Positions 43,892-57,174 of a stretch of DNA of 64,000 bases are shown here, piece by piece. This DNA comes from Laguncularia racemosa (taxonomy: Eukaryota; Streptophyta; Magnoliopsida; Myrtales; Combretaceae), in assembly GCA_037954665.1 (NCBI GenBank), contig JBBMOL010000147.1, positions 682,001 to 746,000 on the forward strand, written 5' to 3'. Both the position numbers and the translations under genes were made by a program. The notes under the pieces were generated by a model. It ran no database searches, was not told where the DNA came from, and saw only the letters and a program-made list of their open reading frames with translations. How positions within the stretch are numbered: the first letter of the stretch is position 1; each line of letters begins with the position of its first letter.

Positions 43892-46594
43892 CTTAAAATC
43901 CTGCTATGAGAAAGTCTAACTTAAAACATCTACCATTGTTAGGATCTGATGAGGTTGAGGTATTAGCAAACAAGTACAAGGCGAAAGGGGACAAAATTGG
44001 GTCAATCATGATTTCATGATTTCTAAACCTTATTTCGAAGGAAATGAGCTAACTCGAAGAAGTCAACACTTTTAGCATTGAGCTATGCCTTTTTAGGGAA
44101 AATTTCTTCATTTAATCCTTTAAACAATTGAATTTGCTATTTTTTGTAACTTTTATATTAGCTATAACTTTTTATAAACACATTCGTTTTTATTGTCGTT
44201 TGTGGCATTGTATTTGTCTTCTAATTTTTTACACATCCTTAAGTTTTAGGCATTTCTATTTTTAGCAAATTTTAGACATTTTCATTTTTGGAAAATTCTT
44301 ATATTCTATTTTTGGCAACTTTATGTCTACTATTATTTGTATGCCCTAAGGCATTGGACAAAGATTATTATTGAATATTATCAAAATTTTGAGCCGTCAT
44401 TGCTCTATTTTTCTCTCAAATTCTCAAATTCATAAAATAGTTAAATTTAGATGCCAAATATCAAGGAGTTCATATAATCAATTAATATTTGACAGTCGTA
44501 CACTAGGTATTCACAAAATCAACGATTTGCGACAAAAATCCTAATTAATCTCATGTGTTACGCTACATCAGGATCCAAAAAATAAAGACCTCCACACATA
44601 AGTTTAGACCTAAGTATGGACCAGGTTTGATCAAGATCCGACCAAAAATTAGCATGTGGGTGCTAGAACCAGAGCCAGCCTAATAGGGACTCACAAGGTC
44701 CACTAGTCCCAAGCGGGGCCCATCTCTAGACTTGTAGACCTAGTGGGTCCCTATTGAGTCTTAAAAGAGAGAGAGAGAGAAAGGAAATTAAAAAGTAAAA
44801 AAAAATACAATATTTACCTATGTAATATGGCAAATTTAAAATATTTCCATTTGAAATAGAAAAAAATTTTCATCCATAATATTTAATGTGTTACTATTAA
44901 CAATAGAAAAAGTAAATACACTAAGAGAATATTTGGTTGAATATTTGCAAATCGTCACTAAAAGGAAGTCCTCAATCCTTAACAATGTGGGATTAATACC
45001 AACTTTTATCTTTTAGGTTTTTTTTTAGACTTTAATCTTATATTACTAATATTACAACTTTACTTGAGTGTATATGCAAAATATTTTTAACTTATTTTAA
45101 AAAATGGGTTAAAAATTACATATTTTTTAGGTTCATAATTTCTTTTTTTTTTAATTTAAAACTTTTTTTTAACTTAAGTAAATCAAAAAAAAAAAAAGAA
45201 GAAGAAGGATCATCATGGTTCTTGGGTCCAAAACCTAGAACCATGACTTGGTGAATCCAAGGACCCTTGCCTAGGTCTATATGAGTACATCTTAAAAATG
45301 GAATTAAGAATAATATGCATGTTCTATTTCTTCTACTATGAACTATGAAACTCTCTTGTCAGAGAAATATACCAATAATTTTGGTCTATGGCTAATATAG
45401 GTTTTGGTTATGGAAGATTTAAAAGTTATTGAAATTAATTATTTTAAAAGTTGAAAGTTGAAAAATAGAATTAAAGTTTAATTGATGGGTAGTTGGAATC
45501 GAGAAATTCGATTGTTATGGGCTTGCATTGAAATATGTCACAAAAAAATTGAAAAGAGTGTTATTAGATACTTATAAAAGTATTAATTAATGAATTGAGT
45601 TTGATTCTCTAAATGGTTAAATCAATATTAAAGACATGTTCAATATTAAAGACATGTTTTTAGGAAAGTCATATTGATTTTAGAGTTTATATATATATAT
45701 AGATGCAAGTAGCTTTAGATGGTAGGTCAACTGGGGAAATCATTGGTGGTCAATTGACCCCATATCTTGGACGGTCAATTGGCTACAAATTTAGTCGACC
45801 TTATGTGGCCAAGCGATAATTTATTAATAATATGGTGCTACTTAGTTAAGATAAATATTGGTTATTGATTGAATTAAACCTTCCTAAAGTATAATAATTT
45901 TATTATAGCTTTACATTTAACTACACCTATCCCCTATGTTAATACCATATGTATTTCCTCAAAAATTTAAAATAAAAAACCTAAGCTATAATTGTAACTT
46001 TATTAAAAATGGATACGTGATGTATGCTATATAACTATATCAAATCTAATATAATTTGTGACTCAAGGAACTCAATAATTACACAAAATTTAGTATAAAG
46101 TTACACGCTGGTTTTCTCTACTTGTTAGGTTTAAAAAAGAATAAATATAATTTGTGATTCAAGGAACTCAATATTTACTCAAAATTTAGTAAAAAGTTAC
46201 ACGCTTGCTGATTTTGCTTGCTAGGCTAGAAAAGAATAAACTTTATGAAAAGTGAAGCATTGAATATTAACTATTGCTTGTGCATAGGAAGGTCTAAAAA
46301 GAACAAAAGGAGGCCAGTGATTAGGAAAACTCCACTTAGTGATTAGTATAATATAACTGGCCATTGAGATATGATTCGTTAAGCATTGATTTTCAAATTA
46401 GTGGGCTATTGACCTTGGTAATATCATGAATTGGGTTAGTATGTTGGGAAGAAGATAAAAGTTTGTCATACTAGTGTTGTGGGATGCCACTATAGATGCC
46501 TCATAATCGACTAGCATATTAATGACTAATCCAATATTACTCTAAGATGATATAGTTGATGGTTTTGATTACCGATTCCACTATACTATACACT
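43892..46594. other. AT-rich intergenic sequence; microsatellites and a possible MITE
   Basis: No gene is seen. There is a GA microsatellite near 44768-44780 and a TA tract near 45691-45702. The stretch from about 44610 to 45280 has weakly matching inverted ends (TAGACCTAAGTATGG and, inverted, TAGACCTAGGCAAGG) and internal hairpins such as CATGGTTCT/AGAACCATG. It may be an old non-autonomous DNA transposon. Confidence 0.4.
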
Positions 46595-46599
46595 CTCTT

Positions 46600-48504
46600 T
46601 GTAAAATATAAAAGAAAATAAAATAATGTTTAAAAGGAGGGGCATTAAGGCAATTAGAAATTTTAAGATGAGGTCAATTTAGTCTTTTTGACCTTAGGCT
46701 ATATAAACTCTCACATAACAATAATGTCACTTTTTTCTCTTCCTGAAATTCTAAATCCTCTATGTCTTTTAGGAGACTTTGATCACCTTAATTCACAACT
46801 CGATAAGAAAGGACACCTGATTTAACGTACATCTAAAGGTAAGTACCTCAAATCAAGTTGACGTTTTATCCTTTTCTAATGGGGAAGCGATTAAAGGTGT
46901 AGCATGTTGTTAAACCAAGGTTTCTAGGCAATTCAATTAGACACCAATTTGCTGAATCAAGAATGTTTTAGGCAATGGATTCAAATTAAGACGAGGAGTA
47001 AGTATTACAGTTTTGTTTAAATTCATGAAATTTGACTGATTTTATGTTAGATTTGGAGTATTATCTTGATTGGTGAATGAACGGGTAGAGCAAGGGCTGC
47101 AAGGGGTGAGAATGGAGAGGTTTAAGAGGTTTAGAGGGGTATACGACCAAAGAACATAGTTTTGTACTTACCTGTAGAGATCGTAAGAAGCATTTGGTGA
47201 AATGGGCTATACACGGCCAAGTATATGGGCATATAAACATGGCCAAGTACACAGTCGTGTACTCAGGCATGCTGAGAGGACCTTTTGTATAGTAAGGTAC
47301 ATGGCTATATTGTTTAAGAATATTCCTTAAGTCTTTCTATTTCAATTTTATGCCAATTCTAAGTCGGTATTACTTGCTATAGAGCTTAAGGAAAGAGAAA
47401 TAAGTGACTAATTCTTAGTTGAATGACCTAGTGAACTTAGGTCTCGTTGTAAAGTAGAACTAAGAATTAATTACTATTTCTCGATAGACTTTGAGGAACT
47501 TGGTAATTATAGACAAGTAGAACCTAAAATCGCTCTTCTAGGTATATGTTTACCATGCTTGTTAGTTGTGTTGGTTAGTTCTAGTAAATGAACAAATTTA
47601 ATGTAAACTTAGTAAATGCTTTGCTAGTTGCTTCTATGTGGCTCAACCTAAGGGCCGGAGGTGGCAGATCCCTAGAAGGCACCCCGATGATCATTATATG
47701 GCATTGTCCCTAGTGGAGTTCTATACCAAAATGATTTAGGATAGATTTTAAGAGTATTTGGGCTAAAGGTGGCAGTTTCCAATACCAATAGAAAGTTAGG
47801 GCGAGAGGTAATAGCTCCCAACCCAAGTTTAAAACACTTAAATTAAATAAGAAAGAGAGTGGTTGATCAGGAATATCCTTATATTGCTTGTTGATTAACA
47901 TAAAGATAAGTAAGTGATTGACTTTTATGTATTGATTGCATTATGTACATGTGTAATTTGTATTGTTGTGAAAAGCACATATGTTTAGGTATTCACGTAC
48001 TGGGCATAGACTTAATCCTCTTCTTTTGCAACTGCAAGTGGGTATGATGAGTACGCTGAATATGATAAGTTAGGGGATATGTGCTATTATTATCAAGATA
48101 AGGATAATGGACAATATTATTACTACTATGATGATGAGCAGCATGGAGAAATAGAATCAGATCATTTGATGTCTTGTGGGAGACTTCCTAAATCATTTTA
48201 ATTTAGTATTTGGACCAAGTGTAATTATGTTCTTTTTTAGCCAGCATATGAACTTAGTAATATCTTGGAAGTCTTATTTACGAATTGTTACTTTGAGGTA
48301 TAATACTTGACTTAATTTGAAATTACAATATGGTTGAAAATGACTCACCTGTAAGCCATTTGTTTATATTATTGGAGTTACTATTTTTTTAATGTATAGT
48401 AGAGTTGAACAAGTTGAAGAATAGGAGTAGTGGAAGTCTTTACATGTCTCTATCCAATAGGGACACATGGTAAGCTGTAGCATTTCAAAATCTGGGACAT
48501 TACA
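46600..48504 (+). repeat. 5' LTR of element C
   Basis: 1905 bp, TGTAAAATATAAAAG...GGGACATTACA. It includes degenerate ACACGGCC/CGTGTAC words at about 47205-47265 and a TATATAAAC box near 46700. Open frames within it (47061-47270, 47710-47901) are not genes. Confidence 0.82.
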
Positions 48505-48511
48505 ACTTAGG

Positions 48512-48525
48512 TGGTATTAGAGCTC
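48512..48525 (+). promoter_or_regulatory. Element C primer binding site, tRNA-Met type
   Basis: TGGTATTAGAGCTC, seven bases after the LTR end. Confidence 0.8.
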
Positions 48526-48900
48526 AGGTTCATGATCAAAAGAATGTAGAGTTTAGGTTATGATTAGTAGAGTATAGGTAGATGATCTATAGAGTTTAGG
48601 CAATTGTTCAAATAGGTTTAAGTTTAATCAATAAAACTTAAGCCATGATCTCTAGAAGATTTAGTTGATAAATCTTGGAAAGTGAGATATGAAAAGAGTG
48701 AGTAAAATTATAGGTAGATTTTTTTTCATTCAGCAATTTATTTTATTGTATATCTTTACTTGCAGTTTCTTTTAAATATCTACTTTACTCCTTTATACAT
48801 ATAGATAAATATATGTATATATATGTATATATATACTATTTCTATAGTTTTAAATCTTCATTGACTTTTAGTTCTATTTGGTTGCATCCTCTTAAGCATA

Positions 48901-50130
48901 ATGCCTCCTAAAAAGATTACAAGACCTGGCTCATCTGGCATTGGACAAGATAGAGATGCTCTAGATGAAAGGTATCCCCCAGGACCATCTTAGTAAGGAG
49001 CTCCAATTCAGGCCACCAACAAGACTGTTCAATTGTTGGAAACTGTAAATGCCCTAGTGGGGATGATAGCATAATAGCAGCAATAGGCCATGAGACTTAC
49101 TATGTCCATAGAGGACCAGTTTAAGCTGACAAAGGAATTTAACCTAAGAGTTGACAATCCAATAGAAGCCAGACATTAGATAACAGAAATTGAAATGACG
49201 TTTACTATGTTAAGGGTACCAAAGGATAGAGAAGTGGATTACATAGCCTTCATGCTAAAAGGGTCAACTATAGACCAGTAGGCTAATAGGAGCACCCACC
49301 CATTGGCAGAGGTTTAGGGAACTATTTTATAAAAAATACTTCCCTAGTAGCATCACAAACAAAATGGAGGCAACATACTATAACTATCAATAGGGTAATC
49401 AGACAATGGAAGAGTACAAAGCACAGTTAACACCGACTGATTAAATTTTTGCCCAAAGCAATCCATACAGATGATGCCTCTAAGGCTAGAAGGCTTGTAA
49501 GAGGCTTAAAGCCTAACCTCCAGCATGAGGTGGGGTCCTTCTAGCTACCTACCTATGCAGAAGTCGTTGATAAAGCCAAATTCATGGAGTAAAGCCGAAA
49601 GAGAATAGAGGAGCAGCTATCCAGTAGGTCAGGAATTGCTTTAGGAAAAGACCTACCTTGAGTACTACATTTGCAAAGAAAGGAAAGAGGCTAGCAATAT
49701 ATCAAGCCAAACCTATGGCTTTCATGTTTAGACCTACTCAAGCTAGGCTAATGCTTCTAACATTACCTCCACCACCACAAATAGGATCAAGGAGAAGATG
49801 TCCTAGGTGTTTAGAACCACATGATCTTCATCAATGCAGTTAACCAGAAGAGGCATGCTTTTCTTGTGGTAAGATAGGACATTTTAGCACAAACTGTATA
49901 AAGAAAGCTATTCCTCATATTTTCTACTACAACTGCAAGCAAAGAGGTCACTAGGCTTTTAAGTGCAGAACCATAGGTGATCAAGCAACTACAACACCTT
50001 TAAGTAGTATAGACACCACAAGCAATATGACCCCAAAGGCGAGCACAGGTAGGCAGGCCCCATAGTACTGGTTCAGGCAAAGAGCTCCAACTCATGTATT
50101 CGCTCTTCAATAACAAAAAAACTAGGACCC
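48901..50130 (+). pseudogene. Element C gag with zinc knuckles
   Basis: The ATG at 48901 begins MPPKKITRPGSSGIGQDRDA. A Gln-rich region and a capsid-like domain follow (FTMLRVPKDREVDYIAFMLK), with many TAG stops at probable Gln codons. The C-terminal part has CPRCLEPHDLHQC, then the CCHC knuckle CFSCGKIGHFSTNC (about 49858-49899), then a second degenerate knuckle (YYNCKQRGH, stop, AFKC) with its first Cys changed to Tyr. Tekay/Del gags usually carry such knuckles. Confidence 0.8.
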
Positions 50131-50430
50131 TTTAGACTAGGAAATAGTGGCAGTACTCTCCTAGTACATGATACTAGTGTATATGTACTGTTAGATACTG
50201 GTGCAACACATTCTTGTATATCTGATGTGTTTGTACATAAGTGTAGACTGATATTTGAAAACATAAAGAATCCTTTAAATGTAAGTACCCCATTAAGAGT
50301 AGGAAGAGAATTAGGAAAAATATGTTGATATGTCAAGATTGAGATTCAAGAGCAGGTGATGCCCGCTAATTTGCTTGTTTTGGATATGCTCAATTTTGAT
50401 GTTATTCTAGGAGCGAACTAGTTGTCAAAA
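50131..50430 (+). pseudogene. Element C aspartic protease
   Basis: The plus strand reads VYVLLDTGATHSCISDVFV with an intact DTG active site, then MPANLLVLDMLNFDVILGAN, the flap and C-terminal hydrophobic strand. Stops interrupt the segment. Confidence 0.82.
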
Positions 50431-51560
50431 TTTCATGCCATCATAGACTATCATAACTTGATGGTTTATTTTACTTCCCTTGATGAAGATCCTATCGGTC
50501 TCAAGTTAGAAGTGCAAATACCTATGGAACTACCAATATATAAATTATGGAGCAAGAGTAGCTTAGCTACTATAACAACAAAAGTCAGTAGTGAGGTGAA
50601 GCTTGAAGGAGTGCCAGTAGTAAACATGTATGCTGATGTATTTCTTGATGATTTACCGAGGTTACCACCAGATAGAGAAATTGAGTTTTGTATAGACTTG
50701 GTACCAAGCATAGCCCCTATATTTAAGGCTCCATATAGGATAGCACATACAGAATTAGTAAAATTGAAAGTTCAAATACAAGAGTTATTAGATAAGAAAT
50801 TCATCGAGCCCAGTATGTCACCATGGGGAGCTCCCATCCTATTTGTAAAGAAGAAGCATGGTAGCATGAGAATGTATATAGACAAAGAATTGAATAAAGT
50901 CACTATCAAAAACAAATATTCACTCCCTATGATCAATGACCTTTTTTATCAACTACAAGGGGTTCAAGTATTTCAAAGATTGACTTAAGGTCGAGTTACC
51001 ATCAATTGAAGATAGAGGAAGGAGATATCTAGAAGATTGCATTTAGAATCTGATATGGGCATTATGAATTTTTGGTAATTCCCTTTGGTTTAACGAATGC
51101 TCCAGCTACCTTCGTAGATTTGATGAATAAGGTGTTTAGAGATTTCTTGAATCAATTTGTGGTGGTGTTTATTGATAATATCCTAATATATTTAAAAAGT
51201 AAAGAAGAGCATGAAGAGCACCTAAGTGTACTAGAGAGATTACAAGCCGAGAAGCTATATGTAAAATTTAAGAAATGTGAATTCTAATTGAAGTGGGTTT
51301 CTTTTCTATGATACATAGTTAATAAGAATGGTATTGTAGTGGTTCCTAAGAAAGTAAAGGCGATGGTAGATTAGCTAAGACTTGAGATAGTAACTAAAAT
51401 TAGGAGCTTTTTAGGATTAGCAGGTTACTACCGACGTTTTATGGAGGGATTTTCTAGGATAGTAACACAATTGACTAAATTAACTCAAAAGAGAGTGGGG
51501 TTTGAATAGGATGACCAATGTGAAAACACTTTCATAAAGTTGAAAGAAAGATTAATCTCA
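50431..51560 (+). pseudogene. Element C reverse transcriptase
   Basis: The first part is open at 50422-50988: EFCIDLVPSIAPIFKAPYRI, ELLDKKFIEPSMSPWGAPIL, NKVTIKNKYSLPMINDLFYQ. A frameshift and stops follow. A second open part, 51072-51287, has PFGLTNAPATFVDLMNKVF and the catalytic box as FIDN instead of FIDD, which would abolish metal binding. The connection domain follows (IRSFLGLAGYYRRFMEGF with substitutions). Confidence 0.88.
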
Positions 51561-52000
51561 ACACCAGTCTTAACTTCACCAGAAAGTGGAAAGGAGTATA
51601 CAATATTCAATGATGCTTCTAACAAAGGTTTAGAGTGCGTTCTTATGCAAAATAGAAGGGTTATTGCTTGTTCTTCTCACTAGCTGAAGCTTTATGAAAG
51701 AAACTACCCTACTAACGATTTGGAGTTAGCAACAGTAGTCTTAACATTGAAACTTTGGAGACATTATCTATATGAAGAGCAATGCATGGTATTCACAAAT
51801 CACAAAAGATAGAAGTACCTCTTCACTCAGAAGGATTTAAATACGAGACAAAGGAGATGGTTGGAATTAATTAAAGACTACGACTCAAAAATATGGTATC
51901 ATTCAGAATAGGCAAATGAGGTAGTAGATGCTCTCAATAGTAAGAGGCAGGCTAACTTAGCTACATTGCTTACTTCATAGAAGCCATTACTTGAAGAAAT
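51561..52000 (+). pseudogene. Element C RNase H
   Basis: The frame reads FNDASNKGLECVLMQNRRVI, ERNYPTNDLELATVVLTLKL and ANEVVDALNSKRQANLA at the end, with several stops. One of the usual acidic residues (YSDAS) is conserved here as NDAS. Confidence 0.82.
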
Positions 52001-53361
52001 GCGAAGGTTGGAATTGAAAGTAGTTACCCAAGAGGTAGGAGCAAGACTCACTAGTTTACGCATCTAGCCAACTATAGTGGATAGAATTAAAGCAACTCAA
52101 CTAGAAGATAAAGGCATGTTAGAAATTAAGCATATGATGGAATAGGGGAAGGCACCTGAATTCAGAATTGATCAAGAGAGAGTTTTGTGGTATGGAACTA
52201 GGATATGTGTACTAGAGTTAGTAGAGTTAAAAAAAAATGAGATTTTAAGAGAAGCACATCACTCTTGGTATTGAATCCACCTTGAAAGTACTAAAATGTA
52301 CCAAGATTTAAATGCCTATTATTGGTGGAAGAATATGAAGTAGGAGATAACAAACTTTGTTTCCAAGTGTATGAGATGCTAATAGATTAAAATAGAACAT
52401 CAAAGGCCAATAGGAGATCTACAACCTTTATCCGTACTAGAATGGAAGTAAGAGCATGTAACCATAGATTTTGTTACTACGTTTCCCAAAACGAAAGAAA
52501 AGCATGATACTGTATAGGTAGTAGTGGATAAATTAACTAAATCAACATATTTGATACCTATCAATATCCATTGTACCCTAAGTAAATTGGCACAATTATA
52601 CATCAAGGAAATAGTCAAGCTTCGTGGAGTCCTAGTGACAATTGTTTCTAATTGTGATACTAGATTCATAGGTAGATTTTGGAGAAGCTTACATAGAGCT
52701 CTAAGCAACAAATTGCAGTTCAGCATAGCTTTCCATCCTTAAACAAATGGGCAGTCAAAGAGGATTATATAAATTCTATAAGATATGTTAAGGACTTGTG
52801 TTTCGGATTTTTGAGGAAATTAAAATGAACACCTATCTTTAGTTGATTTTGCCTATAATAATAACTACCAAGCAACAATTCAAATGACGCCATATGAAGC
52901 TTTATATGGAAAGAAATGTAGGTCACATTTGCACTAGGATGAGGTAGGAGAAAGAAAGGTGTTAGGACTTGAATTGGTGCAAGAGGTTGTGGATAAGGTG
53001 AAGTTAATTAGACAATGGATGCTAATGGCTCAAAGTTGCTAGAAGAGTTATGCTGATAGGAGGTGACAATCATTGGAATTTAAAGTGGAGGATCATGTGT
53101 TACTAAGGATATCACTAACTAAAGGTGTTGTTTGATATGATTTAAGAGAAAAATTAAATCTTAAGTATGTTGGTCCTTTTTAGATTTTGGAGAAAATTGG
53201 TAATGTCGCTTACAGGTTAGTCTTAACACCTAACTTGGCAAGAGTACATGATGATTTTCATGTATCTATGTTAAGAAAGTTTATAGCAAACTCGAACCAA
53301 GTCACAATTGTTGAACTTTTAGATGTACAACCAAATCTCACTACTTTGGAATGACCCATCC
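52001..53361 (+). pseudogene. Element C integrase and start of chromodomain
   Basis: The zinc finger is decayed (HHSWY...CMRC at about 52250-52380). The core reads WKxEHVTIDFVTTFPKTK, VVVDKLTKSTYLIPI and VTIVSNCDTRF at 52440-52680, and the C-terminal domain VGPF, stop, ILEKIGNVAYRL and HDDFHVSMLRKFI up to about 53300. The chromodomain lead-in LDVQPNLTTLE is cut off by element D at 53362. Confidence 0.85.
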
Positions 53362-54361
53362 TGATGTGCTCAAAACCAAGTTCAAGCACAATCAAATGAC
53401 TCAAGAAAAACAAGTCTCAAGTCTCATACAAAACCGGTCCAAGTAACTAGGAAATTGCGTAACCTAATGGAACCTTGATGCAATCCAATGGTTCAAAAGA
53501 TTCAATTAACTTCCACTAATGGTCAATTTCACTAATCAACAATAAGAAAAAGATGATTACACGTGAAATGGATGAAAAAGACAAGCTCAAAAATCGTGAA
53601 CTCAAACCCTTCCAACCATGCCAATCACGCCAATGCACTAAAGAGCAATTCAATCTCAATGAACAATCAATCTTAAAAGATGATTATTCACGAAAAAAAA
53701 AACACAAATATGTCCAAGAAAGATCCAAATCTACCCTAGATATGACTCACTAGAGAAGAAATGAACATACAACAAAGATGGAGTCGATATGACTCACAAT
53801 TCCCCTTCGTCGCACTCGCCACAATTCCAATTCTTGGGTTGAAATTGATAAGAGTTTTGAACTAAGGAAAGAACCCTAATTCCACACGTGAAAGTGTCTC
53901 TCAATTCTGCAAAATATGGCCTCCTCAAACCCTCTCTTAAGCAAGTATTTATACTTGCTACTCTTAGGGTTAAAAAGTGTTCAAAATTACAAGTTTACCA
54001 CTTTTAAGGTGGCTAACCCTAAATGAAAGATACAAAGAAATAAAAGTGTCCCAAACCCAAAATACAACCAAAATAGTTCATAAAACAATTACAAGATACA
54101 AAATAACATAAGTCTTCATGATCCAATGCCTCGGAATAGAAAAACAATTGCAGCGGGTCTTTGATTGTCATCCTAAAAAATGTTTTGTGTCCAACGGGAG
54201 TTGTAGGACATATTGGCATCCCATGGATAATTATATTTGTACCTGTAAGATTATTCTCAAATTTTATTGGAAATAAAGACATAAGGTAAAATATGAGCAA
54301 TTTGGATCATCATCCAAATTGGGTTCTGAAAAGGTTGACAGTGTCAGAAATTTTCCCATCA
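53362..54361 (-). repeat. 3' LTR of element D
   Basis: 1000 bp, plus-strand TGATGTGCTCAAAACC...TTTTCCCATCA. The TATA palindrome lies at 53941-53958. The purine-rich CCTGAGGAGA (minus strand, 54362-54371) directly precedes its start. The plus-strand open frame at 53553-53753 recurs identically at 57551-57751 only because both lie in the LTR. Confidence 0.9.
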
Positions 54362-54870
54362 TCTCCTCAGGCTTCTGAAAGATTTGCCCTCAAATCTAGA
54401 GGATCAGTTGTGGAACTGAACCCTAGTATCTCTGTTGTCCTGCTCTTCCGGCTAACAATGGTAGTGGATGGATTCCTGATCTGTTTCTGAAAACCCTGGA
54501 CCTCTGATGGAGTCATCGGTAATAGAACTATGCGTGACTCACCCATGCTGAACATGTAGGTATTTTCAAACCCATCATGTATCACCCGTCGATCATACAA
54601 CCAAGGCCGACCCAACAGTAAATGGAATGCATGCATAGGGACTATATCACAAAGGATCTCATCATGATAGTTCTACCCGACACTCACAGGAACCTTTGCC
54701 CTAAGGGTAACATGCATACTACCTCTATTATCCAGCTAATGCAAGTGATAAGGACTAGGATGTGGTATAGTAGACAAATGTAATTTGTCTACCAGTGCAG
54801 CAAATATAACATTCGTGCAACTACCACTATCGATGATGAGTACACAAAGGTTACCTCTGATTCTGCAAGA
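54362..54870 (-). pseudogene. Element D protease and pol remnant
   Basis: The minus strand has LIIDSGSCTNVIFAALVDKL near 54855, then stops, then an open part at 54636-54367: FHLLLGRPWLYDRRVIHDGF, the linker unit SEVQGFQKQIRNPS, and LDLRANLSEA. The last sequence corresponds to the pol C-terminus in element E (LSNLRANL), so all of RT to integrase is deleted between the linker and this tail. Confidence 0.82.
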
Positions 54871-56251
54871 GGTATGAAATATGTTCTCCCTCTAAATATC
54901 ACTGGTATCAGGGGATATAGATAAAACCTGCGTAACACATTAAAGGGTAGATATTCCCCTCCTGTATGCTCCTCAAGCGCGTTTGCATTCTGATCATCAT
55001 AATATTCCTGCACTGCTGTTGGTAGATCTGTAGGTTCAATCTGATCATGATCATCCTCAGTATCCTCTCCAGTGTCTTCCATAACAGTCATCACCCTCTT
55101 ATTTGGACACTGTGCAGCTATATGCCCAAATCCCATGCATTTAAAGCATTTTATCTAACGCGCTTTCCCACTAGTAGATCCGGGAACAGTCTACCTCGTT
55201 TCTGAGGCCATGACCTCTTTACCCTTCCTAGTGGGTAAATTCTCTCTTATAATGGTTGGGGTAGTAGTGTCCACTGCCTTTACTCCCTCACCTACCGCCT
55301 TTGTTCCCCCTGATCGACTATCAACTGATATAGGTCTATTAACAGTACTGGGCCTACTGCTTGGAGCCCTAAAGAAGTTGGACCTCCTCTGTTTCTCTAC
55401 TTTTAAGGCCAACTGAATAGCCTCATAAGTGTAGTATAGCGCTGCAGTTCAACAATACACGCTATTTCATATTTTAAACCTGAGACAAATCGTGCTATAG
55501 TTTATTCTAGAGGCTCAACAGACCCACACCTAATCATAAGGGTCTCAAATTCCTGCACATAATCATCCACTGTTTTACCCCCCTGCCTCAAGGTTTGCAG
55601 TCGCATAAATAGCTCCTGTTTGTAGTGCTCAGGAATAAACCTTTTCCTTAAAAATCTCTTCATGTCCCTCCAGGTCTGAACCTCAGCCTCTCCATCCCAA
55701 CGCCTGTTGATAATCAAATTCTTCTACCAGAGTGCAGCATACCCTACAAATTCAACAGTAGCCAATCGGACCCTGGTACTGTCATCGATCTCATAACATT
55801 CAAAGAGACCTTCAACCTTGTCCTCCCAGTCTAAGTATTCATCTGCTGATCCCTTGCCATCATAGGATGGCATCTGTAGTTTCACATATTCCAAACCCCG
55901 AGGTGGCCTGAAATCCCTATTCTGATTTAGGTTTACCCCAAAATTGTCATCCCTTTCTTCCCTGTTTAGAAGATGCTCCTCACCCATCCTTCTATTTAAA
56001 TTCCCATCTCCCATTACTCTGTTTCGATGAGGGTTTTATGGAGCTACTCGAGGTGGTGCCGATTGGTTTACCACTGGTGGTTGTGGTAATGTCATTCTAT
56101 CAACTCTAGTTGCCAGTGTAGCAACTATAGTAGTGAGATCCTGGAGTTGTTCTTCCAAAGTTCTCCTACCTGCCACATTACGACCTTGACCTCCACCAAC
56201 CTGGCTATTGGCTTCTTCACCCATTCTCCCATTCACACTGTCATTTGACAT
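54789..56251 (-). pseudogene. Element D gag
   Basis: The ATG at 56249-56251 starts MSNDSVNGRMGEEANSQVGG. A heptad-like stretch (LEEQLQDLTTIVATLATRVD) suggests a coiled coil. The capsid-like domain follows (YVKLQMPSYDGKGSADEYLD, ATVEFVGYAALW, FLRKRFIPEHYKQELFMRLQ), then a Ser/Pro-rich linker, the zinc knuckle CFKCMGFGHIAAQC (about 55098-55139) and an acidic tail. In-frame stops occur at about 56036, 55718-55723 and 55191, and there is one frameshift near 55413-55501. Relatively few changes mark it as recently active. Confidence 0.88.
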
Positions 56252-56344
56252 AGTTGTAGACTCTCGTATGTTGATCCTCAAAACAATTTGATTCAAGGGT
56301 ACACACTCCACTACTACACTTCCCTTAACTCCACACAATAGCAA

Positions 56345-57156
56345 CTACAAAAGACAAACAAACAAACCCACTTAACATTACAATTATATTATTGCAACTC
56401 ACGTGTAATACTCTTCTCCACAACACGTCACAGCAATACGGTGCAAAAAATTTAATTTCCAAAAGTCACTCCACGGCAACACATAAGTAACAACAACAAT
56501 GATGATGAGTTACTTCCACGACAACAACAAGATGGATAATAATTACAAGTAGACTTCCACTTCCACGGCAAATAATGATAACATAGGACTAATATGTGAC
56601 TTTCCACAAATGAATTTCGAATTCCACAATAGGTAGCAACTTTCAATTTGAAATTCAAACAACTTCACTTATTACAAGTCTTCCTCAATTGGTAAATAAT
56701 GAATTCAAATTCAAATAGCAATCATTAACTCCCATAACTTCATTGCATATGTTTGAATTCAAATAATTCCTTACTAATCAAAACTCAATGTAATCTGCAA
56801 ATTGTACTCCACCAATTCAGAATTACACAATGGAAATCAAAACAACAAACTACACATCCTCCTCCACGCCATAACAAGTCACGGCAAGGATTTTGGTAAG
56901 TTTTGCAAGTTCCAAAAATTGTTGAATTAAACAACACTTTATACTTCTGCCCTTCCACGAAAATTAGTGATCACAAAATGATGCAACAACCTTCCCAAAC
57001 CAACTCCAACAAATAGCAAAATAAACTCCAAGTCAAGGTAATTTCACAAGCTCAAAACCACAACAATCAACACAATTGCGGTTTTCACTAAATCAACTCT
57101 AATGGATGATTAACTCCACGAAATCAAATGAAACCAATTCCCTTCTCTCAACATGT
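56345..57156 (-). other. Element D leader
   Basis: AT-rich untranslated leader with CAACAA and CCACGGCAA words on the plus strand. Open frames here are not supported as genes. Confidence 0.5.
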
Positions 57157-57168
57157 GCTCTGATACCA
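57157..57168 (-). promoter_or_regulatory. Second primer-site-like copy in element D
   Basis: The minus strand reads TGGTATCAGAGC, a perfect tRNA-Met complement, with an LTR-end-like sequence (TGATGTGCTCAAAAAC, plus strand) starting at 57175. It lies 186 bp inside the primer site adjoining the true LTR. Confidence 0.75.
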
Positions 57169-57174
57169 AAAAGA

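Noticed and set aside
53553..53753. 66-codon plus-strand frame, identical at 57551-57751
   Set aside because: The identity follows from lying in the two LTRs of element D, and it is antisense to the element. No domain is visible.
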